Shown: positions 18,658 to 27,168, numbered from the stretch's first letter. The stretch: 64,000 nt of DNA from Pandoraea cepalis (GCF_902459665.1 NZ_CABPSL010000019.1:1-64000), one strand, 5' to 3'. Numbers and translations: made by a program. The notes: generated by a model from the sequence alone, not told the origin.

Positions 18658-19926
18658 ATGAGCCAGGACGATTCCCCTGACTTTGCGCCGCAGGCGGGCA
18701 AGGTCGCGCCCGAGGCGGTGGCGCTGCGCGCCCAGCCGCGCCCGGTCACACGCCTGAACCGGCGCACGCTGGCCATGCTCACCGGTGGCCTGTCGGTCGC
18801 CGTGCTCGGGGCCACGATCTGGTCATTGCAGCCGCACCGGCGCGGCGCAGGCGAGCAGACCGAGCTTTACAACGTCGATCGCGTCTCGAAGTCCGAGGGG
18901 CTGGATGGCCTGCCTTCGGATTACTCCAAGCTGCCGCGAAAGGTGCCCGAGCTGGGGCCGCCGCTGCCGGGCGACCTTGGCCCGGCCATCGTGAAGGCGC
19001 AGCAGCCGGTGACGCCCACCTACGCGCCGCCGGGCCACGACCCGGAGGATGCACGGCGCAAGGAAGCTGAAGCGGCAGCAGCTTCCTCGGTGTTCTTCCG
19101 CTCGGGCACGCCTGGCAAGACCGCCGCGCCAGCGGCTGCGCAAGTCGCTGCGGCTGGCCAAGCATCGGCCTTGGCGGGCTTCGACCCGCTCGCCGCCGGG
19201 CCGGCCTCGACGGCGGCCCAGCCCGCCGACCCGACCGCTGTGCAGAATCGACAAGACCAGAAAGAGGCGTTCCTGAAAGGCGGCTCTACGGAAACCCGCA
19301 ATTCCGGGAATCTGAAAATGCCGTCCTCGCCGTATCAGGTGATGGCCGGGACGGTGATCGCTGGCGCGCTGGTGACAGGCATCAAGTCCGATCTTCCGGG
19401 CGACGTGATCGCCACGGTGACGGAGCCGGTCTACGACACGGCCACGGGCAAGTTCCTGCTGATTCCGCAGGGCTCGCGCATCCTGGGCCGCTACAACAGC
19501 CAGGTCAGCTATGGACAGAGCCGGGTGCAGGTGGTTTGGAACCGCATCATCCTGCCGGACACGTCCTCGCTGACGCTGGACAACCTCGTCGGCACCGATC
19601 CGGCCGGCTATTCGGGCCTGGAAGACGGTGTGGACTACCACTGGAGCCGCATCGTCGCCGGTGCGGCGCTGACGACGCTGCTGGGCATCGGCGCCGAGTT
19701 GGCCGCGCCGGAGAACCGGCAGGACGGCAACCGCATCGTGATCGCCGGGCGCGACAGCGCACAGGACAGCATCAACCAGGTCGGGCAGGAGATGACCCGG
19801 CGCAACATGAACATCCAGCCGACGCTGACCGAGCGGCCCGGCCTGCCGGTGCGGATCATCGCCAACCGCGATCTGGTGCTGCGTCCGTACCAGCCAATGT
19901 TCTTCCAGCGGGGAGCGATGCAATGA
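18658..19926 (+). CDS. trbI: TrbI (VirB10-like) envelope-spanning protein
   Basis: 422-aa energy-sensing subunit bridging both membranes. One N-terminal membrane helix (about residues 40-58), a Pro/Ala-rich periplasmic linker, and a C-terminal VirB10 beta-barrel domain (about residues 220-420, with SPYQVMAGTVIAGALVTGI). GGAGGA just upstream of ATG 18658. Overlaps the next gene by 4 bp. Confidence 0.92.
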   Translation: MSQDDSPDFAPQAGKVAPEAVALRAQPRPVTRLNRRTLAMLTGGLSVAVLGATIWSLQPHRRGAGEQTELYNVDRVSKSEGLDGLPSDYSKLPRKVPELGPPLPGDLGPAIVKAQQPVTPTYAPPGHDPEDARRKEAEAAAASSVFFRSGTPGKTAAPAAAQVAAAGQASALAGFDPLAAGPASTAAQPADPTAVQNRQDQKEAFLKGGSTETRNSGNLKMPSSPYQVMAGTVIAGALVTGIKSDLPGDVIATVTEPVYDTATGKFLLIPQGSRILGRYNSQVSYGQSRVQVVWNRIILPDTSSLTLDNLVGTDPAGYSGLEDGVDYHWSRIVAGAALTTLLGIGAELAAPENRQDGNRIVIAGRDSAQDSINQVGQEMTRRNMNIQPTLTERPGLPVRIIANRDLVLRPYQPMFFQRGAMQ

Positions 19927-20168
19927 GCACGACCAAGAAACTGCGGCTCGGGCCACTGCCCAAGACCGAGAGCGTCAAGCTGACCTTCGCTTGCCCGGCC
20001 AGCCTGAGGGCCACCCTCGACCGCTATGCCGCGCTGCACGCGCAGGCATATGGCGAGACCGTCGATGCAACGACGCTTATCCCGCACATGCTGGAGGCGT
20101 TCATGGCGGGGGATCGGGGATTCAGGAAGGGCACGGCGACACGGAGCGCGCCAACGAAGCCGACATGA
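19923..20168 (+). CDS. DUF2274 family protein
   Basis: 81-aa soluble protein starting MSTTKKLRLGPLPKTESVKL, a pattern I associate with DUF2274, usually the last gene of Tn4371-like trb clusters. It has an RHH-like stretch (LTFACPASLRATLDRYAALH) that suggests DNA binding, but no function is established. Coupled to trbI by an ATGA overlap and followed by a terminator. Confidence 0.8.
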   Translation: MSTTKKLRLGPLPKTESVKLTFACPASLRATLDRYAALHAQAYGETVDATTLIPHMLEAFMAGDRGFRKGTATRSAPTKPT

Positions 20169-20196
20169 TGGCGTCGCGTACCAATGGCATCCGTCG

Positions 20197-20230
20197 AACG
20201 CGCAGCCCCAGGCTGCGCGTTCTTCATTCT
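20197..20230 (+). terminator. Intrinsic terminator closing the tra/trb operon
   Basis: Perfect 11-bp inverted repeat AACGCGCAGCC / GGCTGCGCGTT around a 3-base loop, followed by a T-rich run (TCTTCATTCT). It lies 28 bases after the last transfer gene. Confidence 0.75.
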
Positions 20231-20433
20231 CTGGATGCCGCACGCAAAGCCTCTTGGGCTATGATGGTGCGACAGGCCCGCCGTTCCTCGGCAATCCCGC
20301 ACGCTCCAGCGCGATCCGGCTTTCCCTCCCGACGCTCCTATGTGGCTCCTAGCCCACAAGGCCGCACTTCCGCAAAGTGGCCTGAAAACGAGCTAACCTA
20401 CTGTCCCATATACGGTTTCAAGCTCTGCGTGAT

Positions 20434-20892
20434 TTGCACGAAGGACTTGACACCAGAACTTTTTTGTTTCCAGACTCAGACATTCCACGCGAAACGATTC
20501 AGGCCTACCTGGAAACCTATTACCACGTAGCGGGCGACGCGCCGACGCAACTGCAAGTCGGGCAGTTCAACCCAACGCTCTCCGCACTGCACGACGCTCA
20601 TCAAGTCGCAAGTAGCGCGTTCATCACGGCGTGTAACCCCTTTAGCCAGGACCTTGGCGCCGAGGCTAATGCCGCACGGCAGGCGACGCTGGCCCACGAA
20701 CTCGAGCAACTTGGCCTTAGATACATCGACGGCATCGGCCAACATGCGTCCAATGGCTGGCCAGGGGAAGCCAGTTTCCTCGTGCTGGGCTCGACACTCG
20801 ACATCGCGAAATCGCTGGGTGAGAAGCATGGACAGAACGCGATCATCTGGTGCGCCTCCAACGCCGTGCCTCAACTGATTCTCTTGCGCTGA
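20434..20892 (+). CDS. DUF3293 domain protein
   Basis: 152-aa soluble protein matching the DUF3293 pattern (AYLETYYHV near residue 24, SAFITACNPFSQ, GWPGEASFLVLG, ending VPQLILLR). No biochemical role is known to me. The only start reaching the whole domain is TTG 20434, which lacks a clear ribosome site, so the true start is uncertain. It precedes metK by 119 bases in the same direction, but the riboswitch-like leader between them suggests metK has separate translational control. Confidence 0.75.
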   Translation: MHEGLDTRTFLFPDSDIPRETIQAYLETYYHVAGDAPTQLQVGQFNPTLSALHDAHQVASSAFITACNPFSQDLGAEANAARQATLAHELEQLGLRYIDGIGQHASNGWPGEASFLVLGSTLDIAKSLGEKHGQNAIIWCASNAVPQLILLR

Positions 20893-20944
20893 CACGCATT
20901 CGATGCGCGATATACGGCTGGTCTGCCGCCCGTCAGGGAAAGGA

Positions 20945-21005
20945 CCGGGGGGATTTGATCCGGATTGCCGCCCCCGACACGTTGTCGAAAGCGGCTAAAT
21001 AGGAG
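20945..21005 (+). promoter_or_regulatory. Candidate SAM-II riboswitch before metK
   Basis: The metK leader shows the layout of the SAM-II (metA) riboswitch as I recall it. A P1 helix pairs GGGGG (20947-20951) with CCCCC (20971-20975). Its loop reads GATTTGATCCGGATTGC (20952-20968), which fits the conserved GAUUU, CCG and UUGC elements. Downstream, AAAGCGGCTAAA (20988-20999) holds the conserved GCUAAA that forms the pseudoknot and runs into the Shine-Dalgarno AGGAG (21001-21005). A small extra hairpin (CGACA/TGTCG, 20975-20987) sits in between. SAM binding would be expected to hide the ribosome site and reduce metK translation. Call is by eye, without a covariance model. Confidence 0.72.
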
Positions 21006-21011
21006 ATGTAT

Positions 21012-22160
21012 ATGTCTGTCCAAAATGGGCTTTTTTCCTCGGAATCCGTGTCCGAGGGCCATCCCGATAAGCTCGCCGATCGTATTTCCGACCGCATCCT
21101 CGATGCCTTCCTGGCTCGGGATCGTCACGCACGCGTCGCCTGTGAGACCCTGCTGGCGGATCAGTGCGTGGTTGTCGCGGGCGAATTCAAGACCCGGCAC
21201 GCCGCCGATTTCCAGGCGGTACGCGATTCCGCTGAGAACTTGGTGCGCGAGGTACTTCGTGACGCCGGCTACGGCGACTCCCAAACTGGCATCGATCCGG
21301 AGCAATGCGAAATCCAGATCCGCTTCAATGCTCAGTCGCAAGACATCAGCCGGGGCGTCGATCGCGCAAACGGCGTGCTAGGCGCCGGCGACCAGGGACT
21401 GATGTTCGGTTACGCCACTGACGAGACGCCTGAACTCATGCCTGCGCCGATCGTGTACGCGCATCGGCTCGTGCAGCGCCAAGCCGAACTCAGGAAGCGC
21501 GGCACGCTGCCCTGGCTGCAGCCGGATGCAAAGTCGCAGGTGACCTTTCGCTACGTCGATGGGCGGCCGACGCAGGTAGAGGCCGTAGTGCTGTCGACGC
21601 AGCACGATGAATGCATCGAACTCGATGCGTTACGTGATGCTGTGCAGAAGCATGTGATCGAGCCGGTAATTCCCGAGCATTTGCGTGCCAGCGGATTGCG
21701 CGTCCTAATCAACCCCACGGGACGCTTCGTCACTGGTGGCCCGAAGGGCGATGCCGGGCTGACGGGCCGCAAGATCATTGTCGACACCTACGGAGGGGCC
21801 GCACCGCACGGTGGTGGCGCGTTCTCAGGCAAGGATCCATCAAAGGTAGACCGCTCTGCGGCCTATATGGCTCGCTTCCTTGCAAAGCAGGTGGTAGCGC
21901 GTGGCTGGGCGAGGCGAGCACTGGTCCAACTGGCCTATGCGATCGGCGTAGCGGAACCGGTGAGCTTCGCGGTCGAGACCTACGGCACCGAAGCTGGGGC
22001 CCGGCGAGATATCACCGCCGAACTGGCGCGCGAATTCGACTTGCGCCCGCAAGGCATCATTGAAACCTTGGACCTGCTCCGCCCTATCTACTACCCCACC
22101 GCGGCATATGGGCATTTTGGCCGGGAGGATTTGGTACTGCCTTGGGAGGCAGTGAGGTGA
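21012..22160 (+). CDS. metK: S-adenosylmethionine synthetase (element-borne)
   Basis: Methionine adenosyltransferase making SAM from methionine and ATP; 382 aa, the usual size. Catalytic motifs appear complete: [14 protein letters not shown] (residues about 11-24), [15 protein letters not shown] (about 125-139), [14 protein letters not shown], and [19 protein letters not shown] (about 265-283). ATG 21012 lies 6 bases from AGGAG; ATG 21006 is too close. A chromosomal metK is essential in such bacteria, so this is probably a second copy carried by the mobile element. Flanked by DUF3293 and ADP-ribosylglycohydrolase genes, and preceded by a SAM-II-like leader. An intact metK on a conjugative element is unusual. 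Confidence 0.93.
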   Translation: MSVQNGLFSSESVSEGHPDKLADRISDRILDAFLARDRHARVACETLLADQCVVVAGEFKTRHAADFQAVRDSAENLVREVLRDAGYGDSQTGIDPEQCEIQIRFNAQSQDISRGVDRANGVLGAGDQGLMFGYATDETPELMPAPIVYAHRLVQRQAELRKRGTLPWLQPDAKSQVTFRYVDGRPTQVEAVVLSTQHDECIELDALRDAVQKHVIEPVIPEHLRASGLRVLINPTGRFVTGGPKGDAGLTGRKIIVDTYGGAAPHGGGAFSGKDPSKVDRSAAYMARFLAKQVVARGWARRALVQLAYAIGVAEPVSFAVETYGTEAGARRDITAELAREFDLRPQGIIETLDLLRPIYYPTAAYGHFGREDLVLPWEAVR

Positions 22161-22242
22161 CGCACCGGCTTCGTGCCGGACTTACGTGAAAAAACTCAAA
22201 AAAAGCGTCGGCGTTCGCCACCCGGCCACTCAAGGAGCAGGA

Positions 22243-23388
22243 ATGCACACAACCAAAACCATTAATCTGCCGCCCAATGTCGCCCCAACCCCCAGCCTGA
22301 GCATACCGAGCCGCTTCCGCGGTTGCCTGCTCGGCGGCGCCGTGGGTGACGCATTGGGTGCGCCTGTCGAATTCTTGTCCCGCGCGGAAATCCTGGAGGC
22401 GTTCGGACCGCAGGGGATTACGCAGTACGCACCGGCTTATGGCGGCATTGGAACCATCACAGACGATACCCAGATGACGTTGTTTACCGCTGAGGGATTA
22501 CTGCGCGCCTGGGTCCGCGGTATTACACGAGGCATTGGCAATCATTCGGGAGTCGTTGCGCGGGCCTATTTACGCTGGCTCCAAACACAGGGGGGCCAGC
22601 CCAGCAGGGACCTCGCATCGGCATCCGACCAGCTTGGGTGGCTCTTCCAGCACGAGGCACTCCACAACAGGCGTGCACCGGGCAATACTTGCCTGTCGGC
22701 GCTACAGGCGATGCGGGAACTGCGCGAGCCGGCAAGCAACAATAGCAAGGGCTGCGGTGGTGTCATGCGCATTGCACCGGTTGGCCTGTACGCCTGCAGC
22801 CGGCGTTGGACAGCGGAGCGCACCTTCAAGCTGGGAACCGAGCTCGCCGCGATTACCCATGGCCATCCGACCGGCTCCCTGACCGGCGGCGTACTCGCCG
22901 TGCTGGTCCACCAGTTGGCGCTTGGCGCGCCGCTGCCCGAAGCCCTAGCGCGCGCGCAGGCCTGCTTGCGCACGCAGCCGGACAACGAGGAAACGCTGCA
23001 AGCCCTCCAGCAGGCAGCGGAACTGGCTGTCTCTGACGTGGCCCCGGAGGATGCGATCGCCTGCTTAGGCGAGGGCTGGGTCGCCGAGGAGGCGTTGGCT
23101 GTTTCTATTTACTGCGCCCTGATCGCACGCGATTTCCGACACGGCATCGTCCTGGCCGTGAATCATGATGGCGACTCCGATTCGACCGGCGCTATCACTG
23201 GCAATCTGCTGGGCGTGAAGCTCGGCGTGGAGGCGATTCCGGCCGAATGGCTGGCGACGCTAGAACTGCGCGAGGTTATCGCTGAACTTGCCGACGACCT
23301 GGCCGCGTTCACGCAATGGGACATCGGCATAGACACGACCGATGCAGCGTTCGACGAGCGGATCTGGCGGAAGTATCCCGGGAATTGA
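22243..23388 (+). CDS. ADP-ribosylglycohydrolase family protein
   Basis: 381-aa DraG/ARH-type hydrolase that would remove ADP-ribose from protein, nucleic acid or a small molecule. Metal-binding motifs are intact: GCLLGGAVGDALGAPVEF (residues about 27-44), TDDTQM (about 72-77) and HDGDSDSTGA (about 307-316), so the enzyme is likely active with two Mg or Mn ions. ATG 22243 has AAGGAG 6 bases upstream; a GTG at 22186 lacks one. It lies 82 bases after metK and is probably cotranscribed. Its substrate and its link to SAM are unknown. Confidence 0.9.
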   Translation: MHTTKTINLPPNVAPTPSLSIPSRFRGCLLGGAVGDALGAPVEFLSRAEILEAFGPQGITQYAPAYGGIGTITDDTQMTLFTAEGLLRAWVRGITRGIGNHSGVVARAYLRWLQTQGGQPSRDLASASDQLGWLFQHEALHNRRAPGNTCLSALQAMRELREPASNNSKGCGGVMRIAPVGLYACSRRWTAERTFKLGTELAAITHGHPTGSLTGGVLAVLVHQLALGAPLPEALARAQACLRTQPDNEETLQALQQAAELAVSDVAPEDAIACLGEGWVAEEALAVSIYCALIARDFRHGIVLAVNHDGDSDSTGAITGNLLGVKLGVEAIPAEWLATLELREVIAELADDLAAFTQWDIGIDTTDAAFDERIWRKYPGN

Positions 23389-23530
23389 CCGGAGCGCATC
23401 GCTCAGAAATCGTCCAGCCAAGGACCTCAAAAAATACGGGCCCATCGTGGCGCGTATTCCCCATTCCGAATTCGATCAGTGATCCCGAGGATTTCATGTC
23501 TGGTATCGACCGACAAAACACAACCGTGGC

Positions 23531-23747
23531 TCAGCCATCAATCGGATGAGTGTTCTTCGCCTTGGTGGACGTTGACGTCACCAAGCACGATTCCTCATAG
23601 GCGTCGATGTCGACCTAGCGATAAAGCACTCGGCCGCCGAGTTTTAGAAATCTGGGGCCGATCCCCTCGCTACGCCAGCGTTCGAGGGGGGGCCTCGCTG
23701 ATATTCCAGCGGGCGGCGAGTTGTCGTTGGTTGAAGTGAACGAGTTC
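23531..23747 (-). pseudogene. AlpA-type HTH protein, frameshifted
   Basis: Reading the minus strand gives NQRQLAARWNISEA, then, after a frame change at a run of seven C's, LERWRSEGIGPRFLKLGG and RVLYR, then after a stop DIDAYEESCLVTSTS. Together these make the short HTH (excisionase/AlpA-like) protein found in genomic islands. At least one frameshift and one stop show it is dead. It marks the start of a strongly decayed stretch. Confidence 0.65.
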
Positions 23748-24050
23748 CTCATTGGTCTCCTTGCGAATGAGTTCCCAAGAGTGTATGAAGGCGTCGTTCC
23801 GCTGGCGAGTCAAGCTGAAGGGGCGCTCGAGCTAGGTGGAGGCAGAGCCCGCGAGGTTTAGGCGTATTCGACTTGCTGTACCGCGCTGCAAGCCAGCTTC
23901 GGAAACAGATCAACAAGGCTTAGCCGGACCACACAGCTATGATGCACGATGTCCCACGGCAATGTATTCGCGTCGGCGCCGCGCAGATGTAGAATCAGCG
24001 AAGGTGCTGGTCCTTGCTCACCTCGATCCCATTCTGCGCGGTAGCGCTCC
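23748..24050. other. Decayed spacer without recognisable gene
   Basis: Frames here show no family likeness and no good ribosome sites. It separates two minus-strand pseudogenes and is probably island debris. Confidence 0.4.
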
Positions 24051-24423
24051 TCATTTTCCGCGCGGAAGGCGAATGGGCGCTTCCGGGGGGGCTTCCTTCA
24101 ACTCCATCCCCACTGCGACAGCGGCGTCGATCGACTTTCCCAGGCGTTCCGCCTTTTTCATTAACGGCAACATACAGGTATCGTGCGAGGCCAAGTTCCG
24201 ATATAAGATGCCAGAAGTTGTTGAGGCGCACCGGCGGGAATGAGAAAGAGTGCATGAGCATCAACTGTCTTGCGTGCGCAATGGGCTGCCCTGGCTCGAC
24301 CGTGATTGGCGACTTGAGCATTACGTCGCCCACGTTGCGTTTAGCGTTTGTCATCAAGGCCGCGTCAAGTCCGATGCTCAGCTCGATGGCTGCTTCAGTT
24401 GCATGTCGGGCATATCGCTGCAA
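24051..24423 (-). pseudogene. CBS-domain protein, frameshifted
   Basis: The minus-strand frame encodes a CBS-like unit: VGDVMLKSPITVEPGQPIAH, ARQLMLMHSFSFPPV and WHLISELGLARYLYVAVN. At a run of five A's (plus-strand T's 24154-24158) the frame breaks. The next frame continues sensibly as KKAERLGKSIDAAVAVGMEL and ends IRLPRGK with a stop at 24051. A single-base change therefore splits an otherwise coherent protein of about 120 residues. Function of this small CBS family is unknown to me. Confidence 0.65.
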
Positions 24424-24520
24424 ACTGATCGCCCGAGTTCGGCCGTGGCTTCAACCCGATGCCCCCCCCCAAATGCTCGATGTAGAAGAAGGAGTGCTTC
24501 AGTGGATCAGCAGCGTCAGA

Positions 24521-24784
24521 TCAGGATTTCTTGCCGAGCCCAGGTGATCCGCACAGGATCTCGCGCATGTTGACGGAACTTAGCTTTGATACACGGTGGA
24601 ATCGCTCAATCTTGAGCCGCTCTTCAACCATGCGGATCTCATAGAGTAGCCGCGCCTGATTGGACTTGGGCGCAATCAGCTCCGCTTGCAAGCGCGCGAG
24701 TTTGGCTTTGAGCGTCATAACCGGACCACGAGGCTTCGGTTTGGCGAGCGCAGCCACCCTCTTCTTCGACTTTTGCTTCTTCAC
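24521..24784 (-). CDS. Small charged protein coupled to recombinase
   Basis: 87-aa Lys/Arg-rich protein with a predicted coiled-coil middle (LKAKLARLQAELIAPKSNQA). Its GTG start at 24784 overlaps the stop of the recombinase remnant (GTGA), a coupling that usually reflects a conserved pair. I do not recognise the family. Because its partner is truncated, the gene is probably no longer expressed as in its ancestor. Confidence 0.45.
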   Translation of the reverse strand: MKKQKSKKRVAALAKPKPRGPVMTLKAKLARLQAELIAPKSNQARLLYEIRMVEERLKIERFHRVSKLSSVNMREILCGSPGLGKKS

Positions 24785-25128
24785 GGCGAGATCTCGATGA
24801 TCGGGCGAGTAGGTTCCTCGATTGTACGCGAAGCCCCTGACGTGAAGCCAACGCCTGCCATGCACACCCGCACGCGAGCTTGCACGCCGAGCAGCAGCGT
24901 TGATTGGGAACGTGCAAGAGCGGGCTTGATCAGGGTAATCTGCTCGGCCGGGAACAGTTGGTCCCAGATCGCCTTGAGCCGGGTCATGGCCACCGTTCCT
25001 TTCGCCTCGTCCAGACTCGGGTCCTGCTGCACGGCCCGAGGAAGCAGATCCCCGAGCAGGCCCGGGAAGCGAAGGATCGCCCGCAACTGATCTAGCACGG
25101 CGGAATCAAACTCGGCTGCGCTCGTCAT
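24781..25128 (-). pseudogene. Large serine recombinase, C-terminal remnant
   Basis: About 110 residues resembling the C-terminal part of large serine recombinases from genomic islands: EFDSAVLDQLRAILRFPGLL, then WDQLFPAEQITLIKPAL and VQARVRVCMAGVGF. The catalytic N-terminal resolvase domain and zinc ribbon are absent. The remnant is cut at about 25,118 where a DNA methylase remnant begins on the other strand. Confidence 0.6.
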
Positions 25129-25787
25129 CGACCCGCCCTACAATAGGAAGTATTCCAACACAGCCAATGACAAGATGCGCGGCAAAAATCGCCCCATCCT
25201 GAACGACAACCTGGGCGATGGTTTCCACGCATTCCTGAATTCTGCGGGTCAGAACGTCTGACCGCGACCAAGGAAGCAGTTTATATCGCGATGAGTTCCA
25301 TCGAGCTAGATACCCTGCAATCAGCATTCCGAAACGCTGGTGGTAGGTGGTCAACCTTCATTAGTTGGGCCAAGAACATATTCACTCTTGGTCGCGCGGA
25401 CTATCAGCGCCAGTACGAGCCCGTCCTGTAAGGCGGGCGCGATGGTGCCGATTATTACTGGTGTGACGCCCGCGATGAGGGCGACGTCTGGCAGATCAAG
25501 AAGCCCCAGAAGAACGATCTGCATCCGACCACGAAGCCGGTCGAAGTGGTTGAGCGTGCCGTGCGAAACAGCAGCAAGATGAAAGACATGGTGCTCGATA
25601 CGTTCGGAGGTTCCGGCCCGACGCTGATCGCCTGGGAAAATCCGGCCGACGGGCACCATTGATCGAACTAGATCCGAAGTGTGTCGATGCGATCGTGCGC
25701 CGCCGGCAGAACTGGAGCAGCAAACAAGCCGCCCGCAGCGCTGATGGGGTGGCATTCGACGATATCTCGGTTCAGGCTATGCGATAG
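25118..25787 (+). pseudogene. DNA methylase (N-4/N-6), decayed
   Basis: Plus-strand fragments line up with the catalytic half of phage/island-type DNA methylases: ALVIDPPYN (catalytic DPPY at 25130), ATKEAVYIAMSSIELDTLQ, WAKNIFTLGRADYQRQYEP, QIKKPQKNDLHPTTKPVEVV, DTFGGSG (SAM-binding FxGxG-type loop) and LIELDPKCVDAIVRR. They occupy different frames, with a frameshift near 25,258, an in-frame TAA near 25,429 and another frameshift near 25,660. The N-terminal half is missing, so the gene is inactive. Confidence 0.8.
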
Positions 25788-25859
25788 ACGGCCCACCTTT
25801 TAGGCCGTTATCATGCAGAGAAGTTAATTTAGTATATTCGCCACGCCACGGCCGCCACC

Positions 25860-26325
25860 ATTGATCTGAACCGAGTTGCCGACTTGTTGAAAGAGGCTCG
25901 GGCCATCGCCATTGAGTATTACCGCTTGACGGGGAAACCACTGGGTATCACTGGGGAGGTTGGCGACTATGAAGCCGCACGATTACATGGTCTCGAACTC
26001 GCCGTAGCCCGAGAGGCAGGCTTCGACGCAGTTGACCGGAATGGACGGCGCCTTCAGATCAAGTCAAGATCCATCCCCAAAGCAAAGAAGCTGGCCGGCC
26101 AACGAATCGGTTCGATCGATCTCAACAAACCTTGGGACGCAGTGATCCTCGTTCAGATGGACGAGGAGTTCTCGCCGGTGGCCATCTACGAGGCCGATCG
26201 CGCAGCCATTGCCGATGGCTCTACAACGTCCCGGTAGCAAGGCAAGAAATGAGCGCGGCGCGCTCGCCATTTCGAAGTTCCGGTCCATCGGTCGGCAGGT
26301 CTGGCCTGGTCGAGGATATGACTAG
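25860..26325 (+). pseudogene. DUF6998-type protein, frameshifted
   Basis: Reads ARAIAIEYYRLTGKPLGITG and then EVGDYEAARLHGLELAVARE, a small restriction-like or NTP-related family often next to island methylases (DUF6998 as I recall). Near 26,212 one extra base throws the frame into an early stop; the alternate frame continues as GSKARNERGALAISKFRSIG to a stop at 26325, which looks like the true C-terminus. The start is also damaged: ATT at 25860 stands where a start codon would be expected, with TTG 25884 as an alternative. Confidence 0.6.
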
Positions 26326-26326
26326 T

Positions 26327-26515
26327 TCACCGTAGAGTGTTATTCGACAATCCGATAGCCCGTCCGCACCCTTCGACTTTTTCTGAAAGCACGGTCAGTC
26401 TGAGCTTCTTCTTAAAGGCGCCAGCAAAGGTGCCAAACACCGTGTGCGGCTGCCAGCCGGTGACCTTGCAGATCTGTGCGATCATAGCTCCCCCAGTCGC
26501 TTGAGCATGGCGATC
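26327..26515 (-). pseudogene. DUF3489 protein remnant
   Basis: The minus strand encodes IAQICKVTGWQPHTVFGTFA followed by GAFKKKLRLTVLSEKVEG, the winged-helix-like core of DUF3489, ending 53 codons after an internal ATG at 26485. Just upstream, IAMLKRLGE fits the family N-terminus but is one base out of frame. DUF3489 genes commonly accompany serine-recombinase islands, matching the other remnants nearby. Confidence 0.6.
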
Positions 26516-26916
26516 TAGACGTCGCCGTATGTTCGATCAATCCGAGCTACAGCTAGTTCTATCGTTATCCGGCAAAAGGCCCGGCCCGCTATTTTCGGAT
26601 GTGACCGGACTGTCAATCCGGTTTGGGGGACGGTTGTCAAAGCGCCCCAAAGGGCGCGCATTCGTCAAGCTGTCATAGCGCAGTTTGCGCGACACCGGAT
26701 GTCGCGCAAACGCCGGGGCGGATGGCGAGGATCATCTCGGTGACGTTATGCTTCTAGCCCCTCGTCCGTTGAACCTCGCAGGGGACAATTGGCGGAGCGT
26801 GGGGCAGGGCTCGGGGCAGAGGGCCCTACTCTTGACGAGGCGTAACGCCGTAAACCAGCTAAGCAGGAAGGCGCAGCGGCGTCGCTATGAACGCCGAAAA
26901 ACAAAGGAAACATCCC
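26486..26916. other. Intergenic, includes palindrome
   Basis: Apart from the DUF3489 tail, no gene is seen. The notable item is the perfect inverted repeat listed separately at 26683-26711, about 205 bases upstream of a small Cys-rich protein gene. Confidence 0.4.
26683..26711. repeat. Perfect 12-bp inverted repeat
   Basis: GTTTGCGCGACA (26683-26694), 5-base loop CCGGA, then TGTCGCGCAAAC (26700-26711). No T run follows. It may be an operator, a recombination site half or a transposon scar. Confidence 0.7.
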
Positions 26917-27168
26917 ATGACGATGCAGGCCATGCCAATCCAGAAGAACGGTTCTTGTCCGTCCGGCTACCACTCGGACGGCAACATGTGCATACCGAAC
27001 GCCAACGCCAAGCCGGCCATGCCGAAAAATGGCTCGTGCCCGTCGGGTTGGCACAGCGATGGCAACTATTGCGTGGCTAACAGCGCGAACCCGAAAAACG
27101 TCTTACCCAAGAGTGGATCTTGCCCTTCGGGTTACCACTCGGACGGCAACTACTGCGTCCAGAACTGA
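26917..27168 (+). CDS. Small Cys-rich triple-repeat protein
   Basis: 83-aa protein made almost wholly of three near-identical units, each (N/S)GSCPSG(Y/W)HSDGN(M/Y)C with two Cys and one His, joined by Asn/Ala/Pro/Lys linkers. ATG 26917 is chosen because AAAGGAA stands 8 bases before it; an earlier ATG at 26887 lacks a site. No clear signal peptide is present. The repeated CxxGxHxDGxxC spacing could bind metal or form disulphides. I do not know a function. Repeat conservation between units suggests it is real and selected. Confidence 0.65.
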   Translation: MTMQAMPIQKNGSCPSGYHSDGNMCIPNANAKPAMPKNGSCPSGWHSDGNYCVANSANPKNVLPKSGSCPSGYHSDGNYCVQN

